From Bacillota bacterium (lineage in GTDB: Bacteria; Bacillota; Clostridia; Christensenellales; CAG-138): DNA of 8,519 nt. Made by a program: the position numbers and the translations under genes. Position 1 is the first letter of the stretch, and each line of letters opens with the position of its first letter. Positions 1-5,300 of this stretch are shown here, piece by piece. The stretch is from NCBI GenBank assembly GCA_023458615.1, contig JAEWYV010000130.1, positions 1 through 8,519 of the forward strand, given 5' to 3'. The notes beneath the pieces are model-generated. The model was not told the DNA's origin, searched no databases, and worked only from the letters and a program-made list of their open reading frames with translations.

Positions 1-444
1 CTTGGGTTCCTCTATCTTTTCCTGCTGATGGGGCAAATGTCCCTTGCGCGTACCAGCTGGCACACCAAGATCGGCTGGCTGACGTTTCTGGAGGTGTTCG
101 TCGCGCTCCACGGCGCGGTGGTCGCCATCCTCGCCAGCAACGGCATGTGGCCAATGTTCTTCTTCGGCTTTATGATGATGTTTATCGTTACGCAGGTATA
201 CGGCATTCTGAAAAGCCGCATCGCCATTGCCGGCATCACGGCGAGCTATATCGCCCTGGTACTCGTCACCTACAGTGGTTCACTCGCCAATCTCTTTACC
301 GGAACGCGCGTCGGCTGGTCACTCATTCACCAAATCACGTGGATCCCGATCATCCTCTACGCGCTGGTGTTCGTGCTAGTCTATCTGCTGGCAGGGGTCG
401 GGGCGCTATTGAAGAAGAAAGGCGCGTCGGAAAAAGCTGCCTGA
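1..444 (+). CDS. Multi-pass membrane protein of unknown function (5' truncated by window edge)
   Basis: The reading frame is open from base 1 and reads hydrophobic residues before the first in-window ATG at 28, which has no ribosome binding site. The protein therefore very likely begins upstream. About 147 residues are visible, with four hydrophobic segments: around the edge (LGFLYLFLL), a long one from LTFLEVFVALHGAV through the FFFGFMMMF stretch, one at IAGITASYIALVLV, and one at WIPIILYALVFVLVYLLAGV. The tail is short, lysine-rich (LKKKGASEKAA) and probably cytoplasmic. I do not recognise the family and see no catalytic motif. The gene ends 21 bases before a strong terminator, so it is the last gene of its transcript and separate from the MarR operon that follows. 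Confidence 0.75.
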   Translation, partial: LGFLYLFLLMGQMSLARTSWHTKIGWLTFLEVFVALHGAVVAILASNGMWPMFFFGFMMMFIVTQVYGILKSRIAIAGITASYIALVLVTYSGSLANLFTGTRVGWSLIHQITWIPIILYALVFVLVYLLAGVGALLKKKGASEKAA

Positions 445-465
445 CGCATCCTGCCGCAAACAATT

Positions 466-494
466 ACGTCGCTGCTTCGGCAGCGACGTTTTTT
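466..494 (+). terminator. Strong rho-independent terminator after the membrane protein gene
   Basis: A perfect 10-bp stem, ACGTCGCTGC (466-475) with GCAGCGACGT (480-489), is closed by the stable tetraloop TTCG and followed by a run of six T (489-494). It ends transcription of the upstream gene just before the MarR promoter. Confidence 0.93.
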
Positions 495-532
495 GTTTGC
501 GGCTGATCCAATCCCTGTGCCAAATATTGTGT

Positions 533-560
533 TTGACAATGACGCAAAAGCGTCTATAAT
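533..560 (+). promoter_or_regulatory. Consensus housekeeping promoter of the MarR operon with inverted repeat in the spacer
   Basis: The -35 box TTGACA (533-538) and -10 box TATAAT (555-560) both match the sigma-A/sigma-70 consensus exactly, separated by 16 bases. The spacer contains a perfect inverted repeat, GACGC (541-545) AAAA GCGTC (550-554), filling 14 of its 16 positions. A repressor bound there would cover both boxes. Because MarR proteins usually repress their own operons, this is the prime candidate operator. The promoter is seen directly; the operator role is inferred. Confidence 0.85.
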
Positions 561-573
561 TGAATTCGCAACT

Positions 574-587
574 GTTGACTTTTCAAC
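574..587 (+). promoter_or_regulatory. Second inverted repeat in the MarR leader (candidate operator)
   Basis: GTTGA (574-578) and TCAAC (583-587) form a 5-bp dyad around CTTT, just downstream of the expected transcription start and upstream of the Shine-Dalgarno sequence. Its size and place fit a second MarR site, but short AT-rich dyads arise easily by chance. Confidence 0.35.
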
Positions 588-604
588 TAATCAAGGAGGC
601 AGCT

Positions 605-1030
605 ATGAAGTTTGCGCAGCTGAATATGATCATCCGTCTAGGGCGGGAGTTTGGGCATGAGCAGATTCGCGACGCGGGCTTTACAGACACCGAGCACGCC
701 ATCTGCACGTTTCTCTGCTTTCACGAGCATGTCTCGCAGGACTATATTTCCAACGCGTTGATGCTGGATAAGACAACAGTCGCCAAGGCGCTCAATGTCA
801 TGGAGCGAAAGGGTCTTATCTCCCGCGCGCAAAACGAGCAGAACCGGCGTGAGAATATCATCACCATCACAGAGAGCGGTCGCGAAAGTGTCAGCGCCAG
901 CATCGGCGTTTACGACACATGGCTCAGCGAGATATGCTCCTGTTTCAGCGAGGAGGAGTTAAAACAGTTGGATTCGTTTCTGAATCGAATGGTAGATTGC
1001 GCGCTCCAGCGGCGCGAGCAAAAAAAATAG
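605..1030 (+). CDS. MarR-family transcriptional regulator
   Basis: A 141-residue protein of typical MarR length. The winged helix-turn-helix lies at about residues 43-92: VSQDYISNALMLDKTTVAKAL supplies the first helices and recognition helix, and NEQNRRENIITITESG is the wing with the family's basic pair. Flanking helices at both ends should form the dimer interface. The start is set by the Shine-Dalgarno AAGGAGG at 593-599, five bases before the ATG. An in-frame TTG at 560 lies inside the -10 box and cannot be used. The protein has five cysteines (34, 38, 111, 113, 132), so thiol-based redox sensing is possible but not shown. It is the first gene of a three-gene operon and is expected to repress it. 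The ligand is unknown; the flavin-reductase-like third gene suggests a redox-active or aromatic signal. Confidence 0.92.
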   Translation: MKFAQLNMIIRLGREFGHEQIRDAGFTDTEHAICTFLCFHEHVSQDYISNALMLDKTTVAKALNVMERKGLISRAQNEQNRRENIITITESGRESVSASIGVYDTWLSEICSCFSEEELKQLDSFLNRMVDCALQRREQKK

Positions 1031-1056
1031 AATATAAAGCAGAAAGGCAAAGTCAT

Positions 1057-1320
1057 ATGACAGAAGCAAACAAAGAAACCACACCCGTAAAGCCGAAGGT
1101 ATTTAAGGCCATATTCAACGGTCTGAAGGCCTATCTCACCGATTGGCGAAATCTGCTTGGACATGCGCTTCTAGGCGTCGTATTTGTGGTCATCGCCATT
1201 TGGGCGCCAATCAATCTCTGGCTGAAGCTCGCCATTATCGCCTGCCTTATCACATTGAATGTACTCCGCATGAAGGGCAAATCGAAAAAGAATACAGAAA
1301 AGGAGAGTGACCCTGCATGA
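1057..1320 (+). CDS. Small two-helix membrane protein, unknown function
   Basis: An 87-residue protein with a charged N-terminus (MTEANKETTPVKPK), two hydrophobic segments at about residues 34-52 and 54-70 separated by a short proline turn (WAPINLW), and a lysine-rich tail (RMKGKSKKNTEK). By the positive-inside rule both ends should face the cytoplasm, giving a helical hairpin in the membrane. The start ATG at 1057 follows an AGAAAGG ribosome binding site. The gene lies 26 bases after the MarR stop codon, and its own stop overlaps the next start (ATGA at 1317-1320), so it is firmly in the operon. I do not recognise the family. It could anchor or partner the flavin-reductase-like protein, but that rests only on the translational coupling. 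Confidence 0.8.
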   Translation: MTEANKETTPVKPKVFKAIFNGLKAYLTDWRNLLGHALLGVVFVVIAIWAPINLWLKLAIIACLITLNVLRMKGKSKKNTEKESDPA

Positions 1321-2240
1321 GTTCTTTTCGCGACCTGCGTATCGTCGATAACTTCTACCAAACATCGGCTTTCTTCCCGATGCCGACGGTGTTAGTCTCA
1401 AGTCTCAGCGAATCCGGAAAAACCTCGCTCGGTTCCTACTCGCTCTGTTTTCCGTATTATATAGCCGGCAAGGACTATTACGCGATGATACTGGAGGCGC
1501 GCAGCAGCAGCAACACCGCGCAGAACATCCTGCGCAGCGGCACCTGCGCGTTGAATTTCATCGAAGATCAACGTGCCGATTTCAAGGAGGCCGTTCGCCT
1601 CGGTTTCCCCGGGGAAACCTGCGAAGAGAAGATGAAGAACTGCCGCTTCTCGCTGGAGGAAGGGCTGGCGGGCGGGGAGCAAAAGCGTCCGCTCGTTGTA
1701 AAAGAGGCCTATCAGGTGTTTGAATGCACCTGGCAGAGCGATCTGGAGAATGCCTTTGAGGACAGCGCAAAGGTTGGGCAGTTAGAGGGCGTTGAGCCGC
1801 CCTATCGCAACTTCAACGGCATCACGAGCCGCTATGGCGTGCATTTCATCCTCAAGATCGACAAGATACTGATGAAGGAGCGTTATTATAACGCAATCAT
1901 TGGCGGTGTGAGCGCGCGCCACTTTCCCCGCGTACCTGTGGATTATGGCTATCGGGATAATACGCATTTCTGGTATACGCGTTTTTCTAGGCCGGTCTCC
2001 GAGCGCATCGCCGCCGGAAAGGCCGCGGATCTTTCTACCGTTGTCTATGCAGCAAGCCGCATCGACCCGGACATTCAGTTCACCCGCGAAGCCTGTGCAA
2101 CGTTGATCAAGGTGCCGCGCGTCTTCCTGAAGGCCGCCTTGCAGGGCTGCGTGGATTGGGCAAAGGCAAACGGAGTCACCATAATTGACGAGAACCACAT
2201 GGCAGTCATCCGCGACAAGCGAAGCAGCGAGAAGAAATAA
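1317..2240 (+). CDS. Flavin-reductase-like FMN-binding protein with C-terminal PCP_red-like domain
   Basis: A 307-residue protein. Residues about 10-180 resemble the flavin reductase-like (FMN-binding split barrel) domain: PMPTVLVSSL, then SLGSYSLCFPYYI, and RSSSNTAQNILRSGTCALNFI, the usual core order of that fold with its bound-flavin loop. Such proteins bind FMN and act as reductases or electron carriers in the cytoplasm. The C-terminal part (about 252-300) is extra. Its pattern (EACATLIKVPRVFLKAAL, WAKANGVTIID, then an RDKR end) resembles the small PCP_red domain (Pfam PF08369) known from the end of protochlorophyllide reductase subunit B and other redox proteins. That assignment is from memory of the family pattern and is moderate. 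Its ATG overlaps the preceding stop by ATGA, with AGGAG at 1301-1305. It is the last gene of the MarR operon and ends before a bidirectional terminator. Substrate unknown. Confidence 0.78.
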   Translation: MSSFRDLRIVDNFYQTSAFFPMPTVLVSSLSESGKTSLGSYSLCFPYYIAGKDYYAMILEARSSSNTAQNILRSGTCALNFIEDQRADFKEAVRLGFPGETCEEKMKNCRFSLEEGLAGGEQKRPLVVKEAYQVFECTWQSDLENAFEDSAKVGQLEGVEPPYRNFNGITSRYGVHFILKIDKILMKERYYNAIIGGVSARHFPRVPVDYGYRDNTHFWYTRFSRPVSERIAAGKAADLSTVVYAASRIDPDIQFTREACATLIKVPRVFLKAALQGCVDWAKANGVTIIDENHMAVIRDKRSSEKK

Positions 2241-2256
2241 CCTAAGTGCGCATAGC

Positions 2257-2286
2257 AAAACCGCCGGAGCGATTCCGGCGGTTTTT
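2257..2286. terminator. Bidirectional terminator between convergent genes
   Basis: The 8-bp stem CCGCCGGA (2261-2268) with TCCGGCGG (2274-2281) is extended by AAAA on the left and TTTTT on the right, so it has a U-tract on either strand. It lies between the MarR operon (ending 2240) and the convergent heliorhodopsin gene (ending 2308) and probably serves both. Confidence 0.9.
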
Positions 2287-2307
2287 GTGTCAGCGCTATT
2301 TGATTAA

Positions 2308-3090
2308 TTAGGAGGGCTGCATTGCTCCAAAGAGCACCAACCAAGCAAGGAACGACTTTGCCACGAGGCTCAGGACAATATAAACCCGCTCGCCGTAAAC
2401 ATAGTCTGCCCATTTACCTGCACGCTTATATTGCAGGATCATGTTGATCGGGAATGTGTTGAATGCCACAAAATAAGTGCCCACAATTGCCCAGACAAAC
2501 CAAGGAACCATATCGAAATTACCCGTGCCAAACATATACAGCAAAATCGCAACCCAAGGCGCAATGCCCGCGATAGAGCCCCAAACAAACGGACCCCATT
2601 TTACATCCTTCTTCTCAGCGCCACTATTCAGTTGCTCCATAACAAGACCAAACAGGTTCATACTCGCGTTGACCGCAAAGATCAATATCAATGACGCGAT
2701 GTCGTAAATGCCAAACAGGGTGCTGATGAGAACAATCATAATCGATGAGCTCAACGCATATTCAAACCAACGGAATTTGTTGATACCAGCACGAATGCCG
2801 TTCAGGTATTGTTCCCCGCTCAGATAAATGATCAGATGCGCTAAAGCGGAGATAAACAGGAATGACGAAACGAGAACACCGAAAGGAAGCGTGAAGATCG
2901 CCTTGCTAGCGGGTTCCAGCGCGTTTGTCGCTACATTAAAGGAAAGATAGTTCTGTGTGATCGTTGGCTGGAACTCTGCAATCTTTTGAATGACAGTAGT
3001 TGCCAAAAATAGCATCGCTACGGTCTGAATGAAATGTACGGCTCCCATAATCAAATTGAACCGTCTTAGTTTTTGCAGTTTTATATCCAT
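2308..3090 (-). CDS. Heliorhodopsin (retinal-binding seven-helix photoreceptor)
   Basis: A complete 260-residue protein, the normal heliorhodopsin length, with seven hydrophobic helices at about 12-32, 65-90, 106-128, 130-151, 165-187, 194-218 and 234-255. Helix 7 has SLVAKSFLAW with K245 as the retinal Schiff-base lysine (codon confirmed at 2356-2358). Helix 3 has RWFEYALSSSIMIVLI with E110 as the counterion, equivalent to E107 of the reference protein 48C12. Other family marks are H19 and H85 (counterparts of H23 and H80), S241 before the lysine, NASMNLFGL in helix 4, and NTFPINMILQYKRAGKW after helix 6. The lysine-rich N-terminus (MDIKLQKLRR) should be cytoplasmic, matching the inverted topology of this family compared with type-1 rhodopsins. 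Known members do not pump ions efficiently, have long photocycles, and are proposed sensors or regulators; function is unsettled. An AAGGATGG ribosome binding site lies 10 bases upstream of the ATG. Sampled GC is about 42%, against 53-63% in neighbouring genes, suggesting acquisition by transfer. Confidence 0.95.
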   Translation of the reverse strand: MDIKLQKLRRFNLIMGAVHFIQTVAMLFLATTVIQKIAEFQPTITQNYLSFNVATNALEPASKAIFTLPFGVLVSSFLFISALAHLIIYLSGEQYLNGIRAGINKFRWFEYALSSSIMIVLISTLFGIYDIASLILIFAVNASMNLFGLVMEQLNSGAEKKDVKWGPFVWGSIAGIAPWVAILLYMFGTGNFDMVPWFVWAIVGTYFVAFNTFPINMILQYKRAGKWADYVYGERVYIVLSLVAKSFLAWLVLFGAMQPS

Positions 3091-3295
3091 TTAAATTACA
3101 CCATCCTTGTGCATATTTATACATCATTAGTACAAAATTAACTGTGATAAATACACATAACAACGATAAATGCCTTATTCTTATTAGCTCAACAACATTC
3201 CTATTGCTTTATTCGATTGATTTACCCTTAATTGTATTTTGCAGCAAAAAACCCCGCCCGTGATTTAGGCAATTTTTATTTGAGCGCAATGCGGC
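3091..3295 (-). other. AT-rich intergenic leader upstream of heliorhodopsin
   Basis: About 205 bases separate the heliorhodopsin from the co-oriented EFR1-type gene. Read on the minus strand it holds the ribosome binding site AAGGATGG (3101-3108) and one -10-like TATAAA (3116-3121). The latter lies very close to the ribosome binding site and has no good -35 box at the right distance. Six T on the minus strand (near 3246-3251) follow a G-rich stretch but no convincing stem, so I cannot call a terminator for the upstream gene. Heliorhodopsin could be read from its own weak promoter or by read-through. No small ORF with a ribosome binding site was seen. Confidence 0.35.
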
Positions 3296-4063
3296 TTATA
3301 GAATATCCTGCTCCGTAATTCCCTTATATTGGCGGGTTGGTTTGGTGTGGATCAGGGTGGTGATCGCCTGCTTGGGGCAGGCATTGACGCAGCGGTAGCA
3401 CACCGCACACTTTCCCGCCTGCTCGACGCCCTGTTCCCCCATCGATAGATTCCCAACCGGGCAAATACGCGTGCAGAGCCCGCAGCGGATGCAGTCCGCA
3501 TCAATTTGAACATCGTTTGCTGCACCCGCCTCTATGGCAGGCCAATATGCGCTCTGGCTCTTGCCCAACGCAATCGAGAGTGGATGAAATCCCCTTCGGT
3601 GAACACGCCCAGCGAGCACATCCCCTGCCGCTCGCTTGGCTCGCCCCTGCGCCCGCTTCAGCCGCGCCGTATTCTGCGCGCCGTTCGTCACACGAAACAG
3701 ACCGAAGTTACAAAGATTATTCGGCATGTTGAAATGCTCTGCGTAGATCACATTTCGTTCGCCGCCGGGCAGCACGGCGCAGAGCGCATGCGCACCGTCT
3801 CCCGAAAAGATCAACTGTGTGCAGAGCACCACAAACCGCTTATTCGCCAGCGCATCTGCATGCGCCAAAACAAACTCCCGCATCGGGCGCGCCACACTGG
3901 ATCCATAGATTGGATAGCAAAACCCGACGACATCGTGCGCCTCAAGCAATGCGGCAACATTGACCGGCTCTTCGATCGAGTAACACGCTGCCCCTGCCGC
4001 ACGGCTGAATGCGTCCGCGACAAAGCGTGAATTTCCTGTGCCCGAAAAATAGAAAACAACCAT
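3296..4063 (-). CDS. EFR1-type protein: flavodoxin-like domain plus two [4Fe-4S] ferredoxin clusters
   Basis: A 255-residue cytoplasmic electron-transfer protein. The N-terminal part (about 1-170) is flavodoxin-like: FYFSGTGNS near residues 4-12 is the FMN phosphate-binding loop, and CYPIYGSSVARPMREFV around residue 50 is the second flavin-contact region. The C-terminal part has two classical CxxCxxCxxxCP motifs at cysteines 191/194/197/201 and 219/222/225/229, each expected to ligate one [4Fe-4S] cluster. This order and length match the EFR1 family of clostridial ferredoxins. Partners are unknown. I chose the ATG at 4063 because GAGG lies seven bases upstream; an in-frame TTG two codons earlier would sit almost on top of that GAGG. 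It is divergent from the small FakA-like gene and is followed on the same strand, after 205 bases, by the heliorhodopsin. Confidence 0.9.
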   Translation of the reverse strand: MVVFYFSGTGNSRFVADAFSRAAGAACYSIEEPVNVAALLEAHDVVGFCYPIYGSSVARPMREFVLAHADALANKRFVVLCTQLIFSGDGAHALCAVLPGGERNVIYAEHFNMPNNLCNFGLFRVTNGAQNTARLKRAQGRAKRAAGDVLAGRVHRRGFHPLSIALGKSQSAYWPAIEAGAANDVQIDADCIRCGLCTRICPVGNLSMGEQGVEQAGKCAVCYRCVNACPKQAITTLIHTKPTRQYKGITEQDIL

Positions 4064-4091
4064 AGCCAAACCTCAAATAGTATTTCCAATC

Positions 4092-4097
4092 AGTATA
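4092..4097 (-). promoter_or_regulatory. Probable -10 box of the EFR1-type gene
   Basis: TATACT on the minus strand, about 30 bases upstream of the EFR1-type start codon. No good -35 hexamer lies 17 bases further upstream; that place is taken by the inverted repeats at 4103-4129, so the promoter may depend on an activator or be controlled there. Confidence 0.45.
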
Positions 4098-4102
4098 CAC
4101 CC

Positions 4103-4129
4103 TCGCTTATAAAAGCGAATCATTTTCGC
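4103..4129. promoter_or_regulatory. Overlapping inverted repeats in the divergent promoter region (candidate operator)
   Basis: TCGCTT (4103-4108) and AAGCGA (4113-4118) form a 6-bp dyad around ATAA. The right arm is reused: GCGAA (4115-4119) also pairs with TTCGC (4125-4129). Three alternating half-sites thus lie between the two divergent promoters, where one bound regulator could affect both genes. The repeats are seen directly; the role is inferred. Confidence 0.4.
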
Positions 4130-4134
4130 CAGAC

Positions 4135-4164
4135 TTGCCCACTTTAAAGGAAAAGTGTTATGCT
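4135..4164 (+). promoter_or_regulatory. Promoter of the small FakA-like gene
   Basis: The -35-like TTGCCC (4135-4140) and -10 TATGCT (4159-4164) are 18 bases apart, and a TG at 4156-4157 gives an extended -10. The expected start of transcription near 4171 leaves a leader of about 30 bases with AAGGAG. Confidence 0.6.
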
Positions 4165-4200
4165 TACGCTACCGAAATGATTGATCGAAGGAGTTATCCC

Positions 4201-4452
4201 ATGCTCGAATTTAAATTTGATACGCAGCTTCTGCTCTCCGGCGAACAGCTCAGCGAAGATGAAATCTTTGACCACATTACCGCAACCTTCGAGGGGGACA
4301 GCCTGCTCGCGGTTGGCGATGAATCGTTGATTAAGATCCACTTTCACACAAACCGCCCTTGGGAGATCCTAGAGTACTGCGCTTCGCTCGGCGAAATCTT
4401 TGATATCGTGGTAGAAAACATGGAGCGGCAGGCAGCCGGACTACAAGGATAA
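4201..4452 (+). CDS. Orphan FakA (DAK2/YloV-type) middle-domain protein
   Basis: An 83-residue protein that matches only the domain between the DAK2 kinase domain and the C-terminal domain of FakA/YloV, the ATP-binding subunit of bacterial fatty acid kinase. The family pattern visible is FDTQLLLSGEQLSEDEI, then GDSLLAVGDESLIKIHFHTNRPWEILEY, then LGEIFDIVVENMERQ. The HxHTN motif (HFHTN) is intact. The cysteine usually found in the YCTEF-like strand appears replaced by aspartate (KFDTQ), so any metal site built from that cysteine and the two histidines would be altered. There is no nucleotide-binding DAK2 domain, so it cannot be a kinase alone. The start follows AAGGAG (4188-4193) by seven bases; an upstream in-frame ATG at 4135 overlaps the -35 box and lacks a ribosome binding site. 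It is a single-gene unit with its own promoter and terminator. Confidence 0.75.
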   Translation: MLEFKFDTQLLLSGEQLSEDEIFDHITATFEGDSLLAVGDESLIKIHFHTNRPWEILEYCASLGEIFDIVVENMERQAAGLQG

Positions 4453-4468
4453 TTCAGCGCTCCCACTT

Positions 4469-4496
4469 ACTCCGGCACAATTTGGCCGGAGTTTTT
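4469..4496 (+). terminator. Rho-independent terminator after the FakA-like gene
   Basis: The 8-bp stem ACTCCGGC (4469-4476) with GCCGGAGT (4485-4492) has an 8-base loop and five T at 4492-4496. It isolates the small gene from the two-component operon. Confidence 0.9.
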
Positions 4497-4516
4497 CTTC
4501 GGTTCATCTACCTGCC

Positions 4517-4522
4517 TATACT
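4517..4522 (+). promoter_or_regulatory. Possible -10 box for the two-component operon
   Basis: TATACT lies about 100 bases upstream of the response regulator start and directly after the previous terminator. The matching -35 position reads TTTCTT, a poor fit, so the promoter would be weak or activator-dependent. Confidence 0.4.
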
Positions 4523-4587
4523 AAAGAATAGAGAAGGCGCATCCAATGTGCGTCGATAACTGTTGTTTCAGGAACCGCCAAGGCCCA

Positions 4588-4606
4588 TTGTCGCATCATG
4601 CGGCAA
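4588..4606 (+). promoter_or_regulatory. 19-bp near-perfect palindrome upstream of the response regulator
   Basis: TTGTCGCAT (4588-4596) and ATGCGGCAA (4598-4606) flank a single central C; eight of nine positions in each arm are complementary. A one-base centre rules out an RNA hairpin using the full arms but suits a dimeric DNA-binding protein. It lies between the possible promoter and the Shine-Dalgarno sequence at 4614-4620, where a bound repressor would block elongation. OmpR-family regulators usually bind direct repeats, so the binder may be another protein. Confidence 0.45.
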
Positions 4607-4625
4607 ACGAAACGAGGAGAAGCCA

Positions 4626-5300
4626 ATGTTTCATATTCTCGTCGTGGAAGACGACACCAACGCGCGAAAGCTCATGAAAGCCGTATTGGAACGCGCGGAA
4701 TACTGCGTCACAACCGCAGTAAATGGAGAAGACGCGCTGCAGGCTTTGGATGCGCAGCATATCGACCTGATCGTACTGGACATCATGATGCCCGGCATGG
4801 ATGGCTATGCACTCACCGGTGACCTCCGCGCAGCGGGAAACATGCTGCCTATCCTCATGGTCACCGCTAAGCAGTTGCCCGCGGATAAGAAGAAGGGGTT
4901 TCTGGTCGGAACTGACGACTATATGACGAAGCCTGTGGATACGGAGGAGATGCTCCTTCGCATCAAGGCACTGCTGCGCCGTTCCCACATCGTAAGCGAA
5001 CGGAAGCTCACCATCGGCAACGTGGAGCTGGATTACGATTCTCTGACCGTCACACGGGGCGAAGACAAGCAGACACTCCCGCAAAAAGAATTTTATCTGC
5101 TTTACAAGCTGCTCTCCTACCCGGACAAAATCTTTACCCGCATTCAACTGATGGATGAAATCTGGGGCATGGAGTCGGAAAGCGGAGACACGACTGTCAA
5201 CGTACACATCAACCGCCTACGCAGACGGTTTGAATGCTATCCTGAATTTGAACTGGTCTCCATTCGCGGGCTGGGCTATAAGGCGGTGAAACGGATATGA
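4626..5300 (+). CDS. OmpR/PhoB-family response regulator
   Basis: A 224-residue cytoplasmic regulator. The receiver domain (about 1-118) has all key residues: acidic pair D9/D10, phosphoacceptor D52 in VLDIMMPGMDG, T80 in MVTAK, and K102 in DYMTKP. The C-terminal winged helix (about 125-222) shows the OmpR pattern: LPQKEFYLLYKLLS, DKIFTRIQLMDEIWG, TTVNVHINRLRRRF and VSIRGLGYKAV. Length and wording of the second half recall HssR (heme response) and related exporter-controlling regulators, but I do not assign heme as the signal. The start ATG follows GAGGAGA by five bases, so an upstream in-frame extension is rejected. The stop overlaps the kinase start (ATGA at 5297-5300), indicating coupled translation. 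Likely target: the exporter genes starting at 6558. Confidence 0.93.
   Translation: MFHILVVEDDTNARKLMKAVLERAEYCVTTAVNGEDALQALDAQHIDLIVLDIMMPGMDGYALTGDLRAAGNMLPILMVTAKQLPADKKKGFLVGTDDYMTKPVDTEEMLLRIKALLRRSHIVSERKLTIGNVELDYDSLTVTRGEDKQTLPQKEFYLLYKLLSYPDKIFTRIQLMDEIWGMESESGDTTVNVHINRLRRRFECYPEFELVSIRGLGYKAVKRI

Noticed and set aside
560..604. Longer MarR reading frame from a TTG at 560
   Set aside because: The TTG begins at the last base of the perfect -10 box, upstream of the expected transcription start; the ATG at 605 has an ideal Shine-Dalgarno sequence.
919..1056. Upstream extension of the small membrane protein overlapping MarR
   Set aside because: It lies inside the MarR gene in another frame; the ATG at 1057 has a ribosome binding site and the protein is coherent from there.
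2308..3090. Type-1 (bacteriorhodopsin-like) proton pump
   Set aside because: The helix 3 and helix 7 motifs and the basic cytoplasmic N-terminus are those of heliorhodopsin; the DTD/DTE-type pump motif of helix 3 is absent.
3240..3290. Terminator for the EFR1-type gene on the minus strand
   Set aside because: There is a T-run after a G-rich stretch but no stem of more than about three pairs.
3506..4030. Long plus-strand reading frame opposite the EFR1-type gene
   Set aside because: It lacks a ribosome site and protein-like features; it is a shadow of the GC-rich minus-strand gene.
4064..4069. TTG start two codons upstream in the EFR1-type gene
   Set aside because: The GAGG would be about one base from the TTG, too close; it is correctly placed for the ATG at 4063.
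4135..4200. Upstream ATG for the FakA-like gene
   Set aside because: There is no ribosome binding site, it overlaps the -35 box, and the family similarity begins after the ATG at 4201.
4563..4625. N-terminal extension of the response regulator
   Set aside because: The extra residues do not belong to a receiver domain, no ribosome site precedes them, and GAGGAGA is correctly placed for the ATG at 4626.
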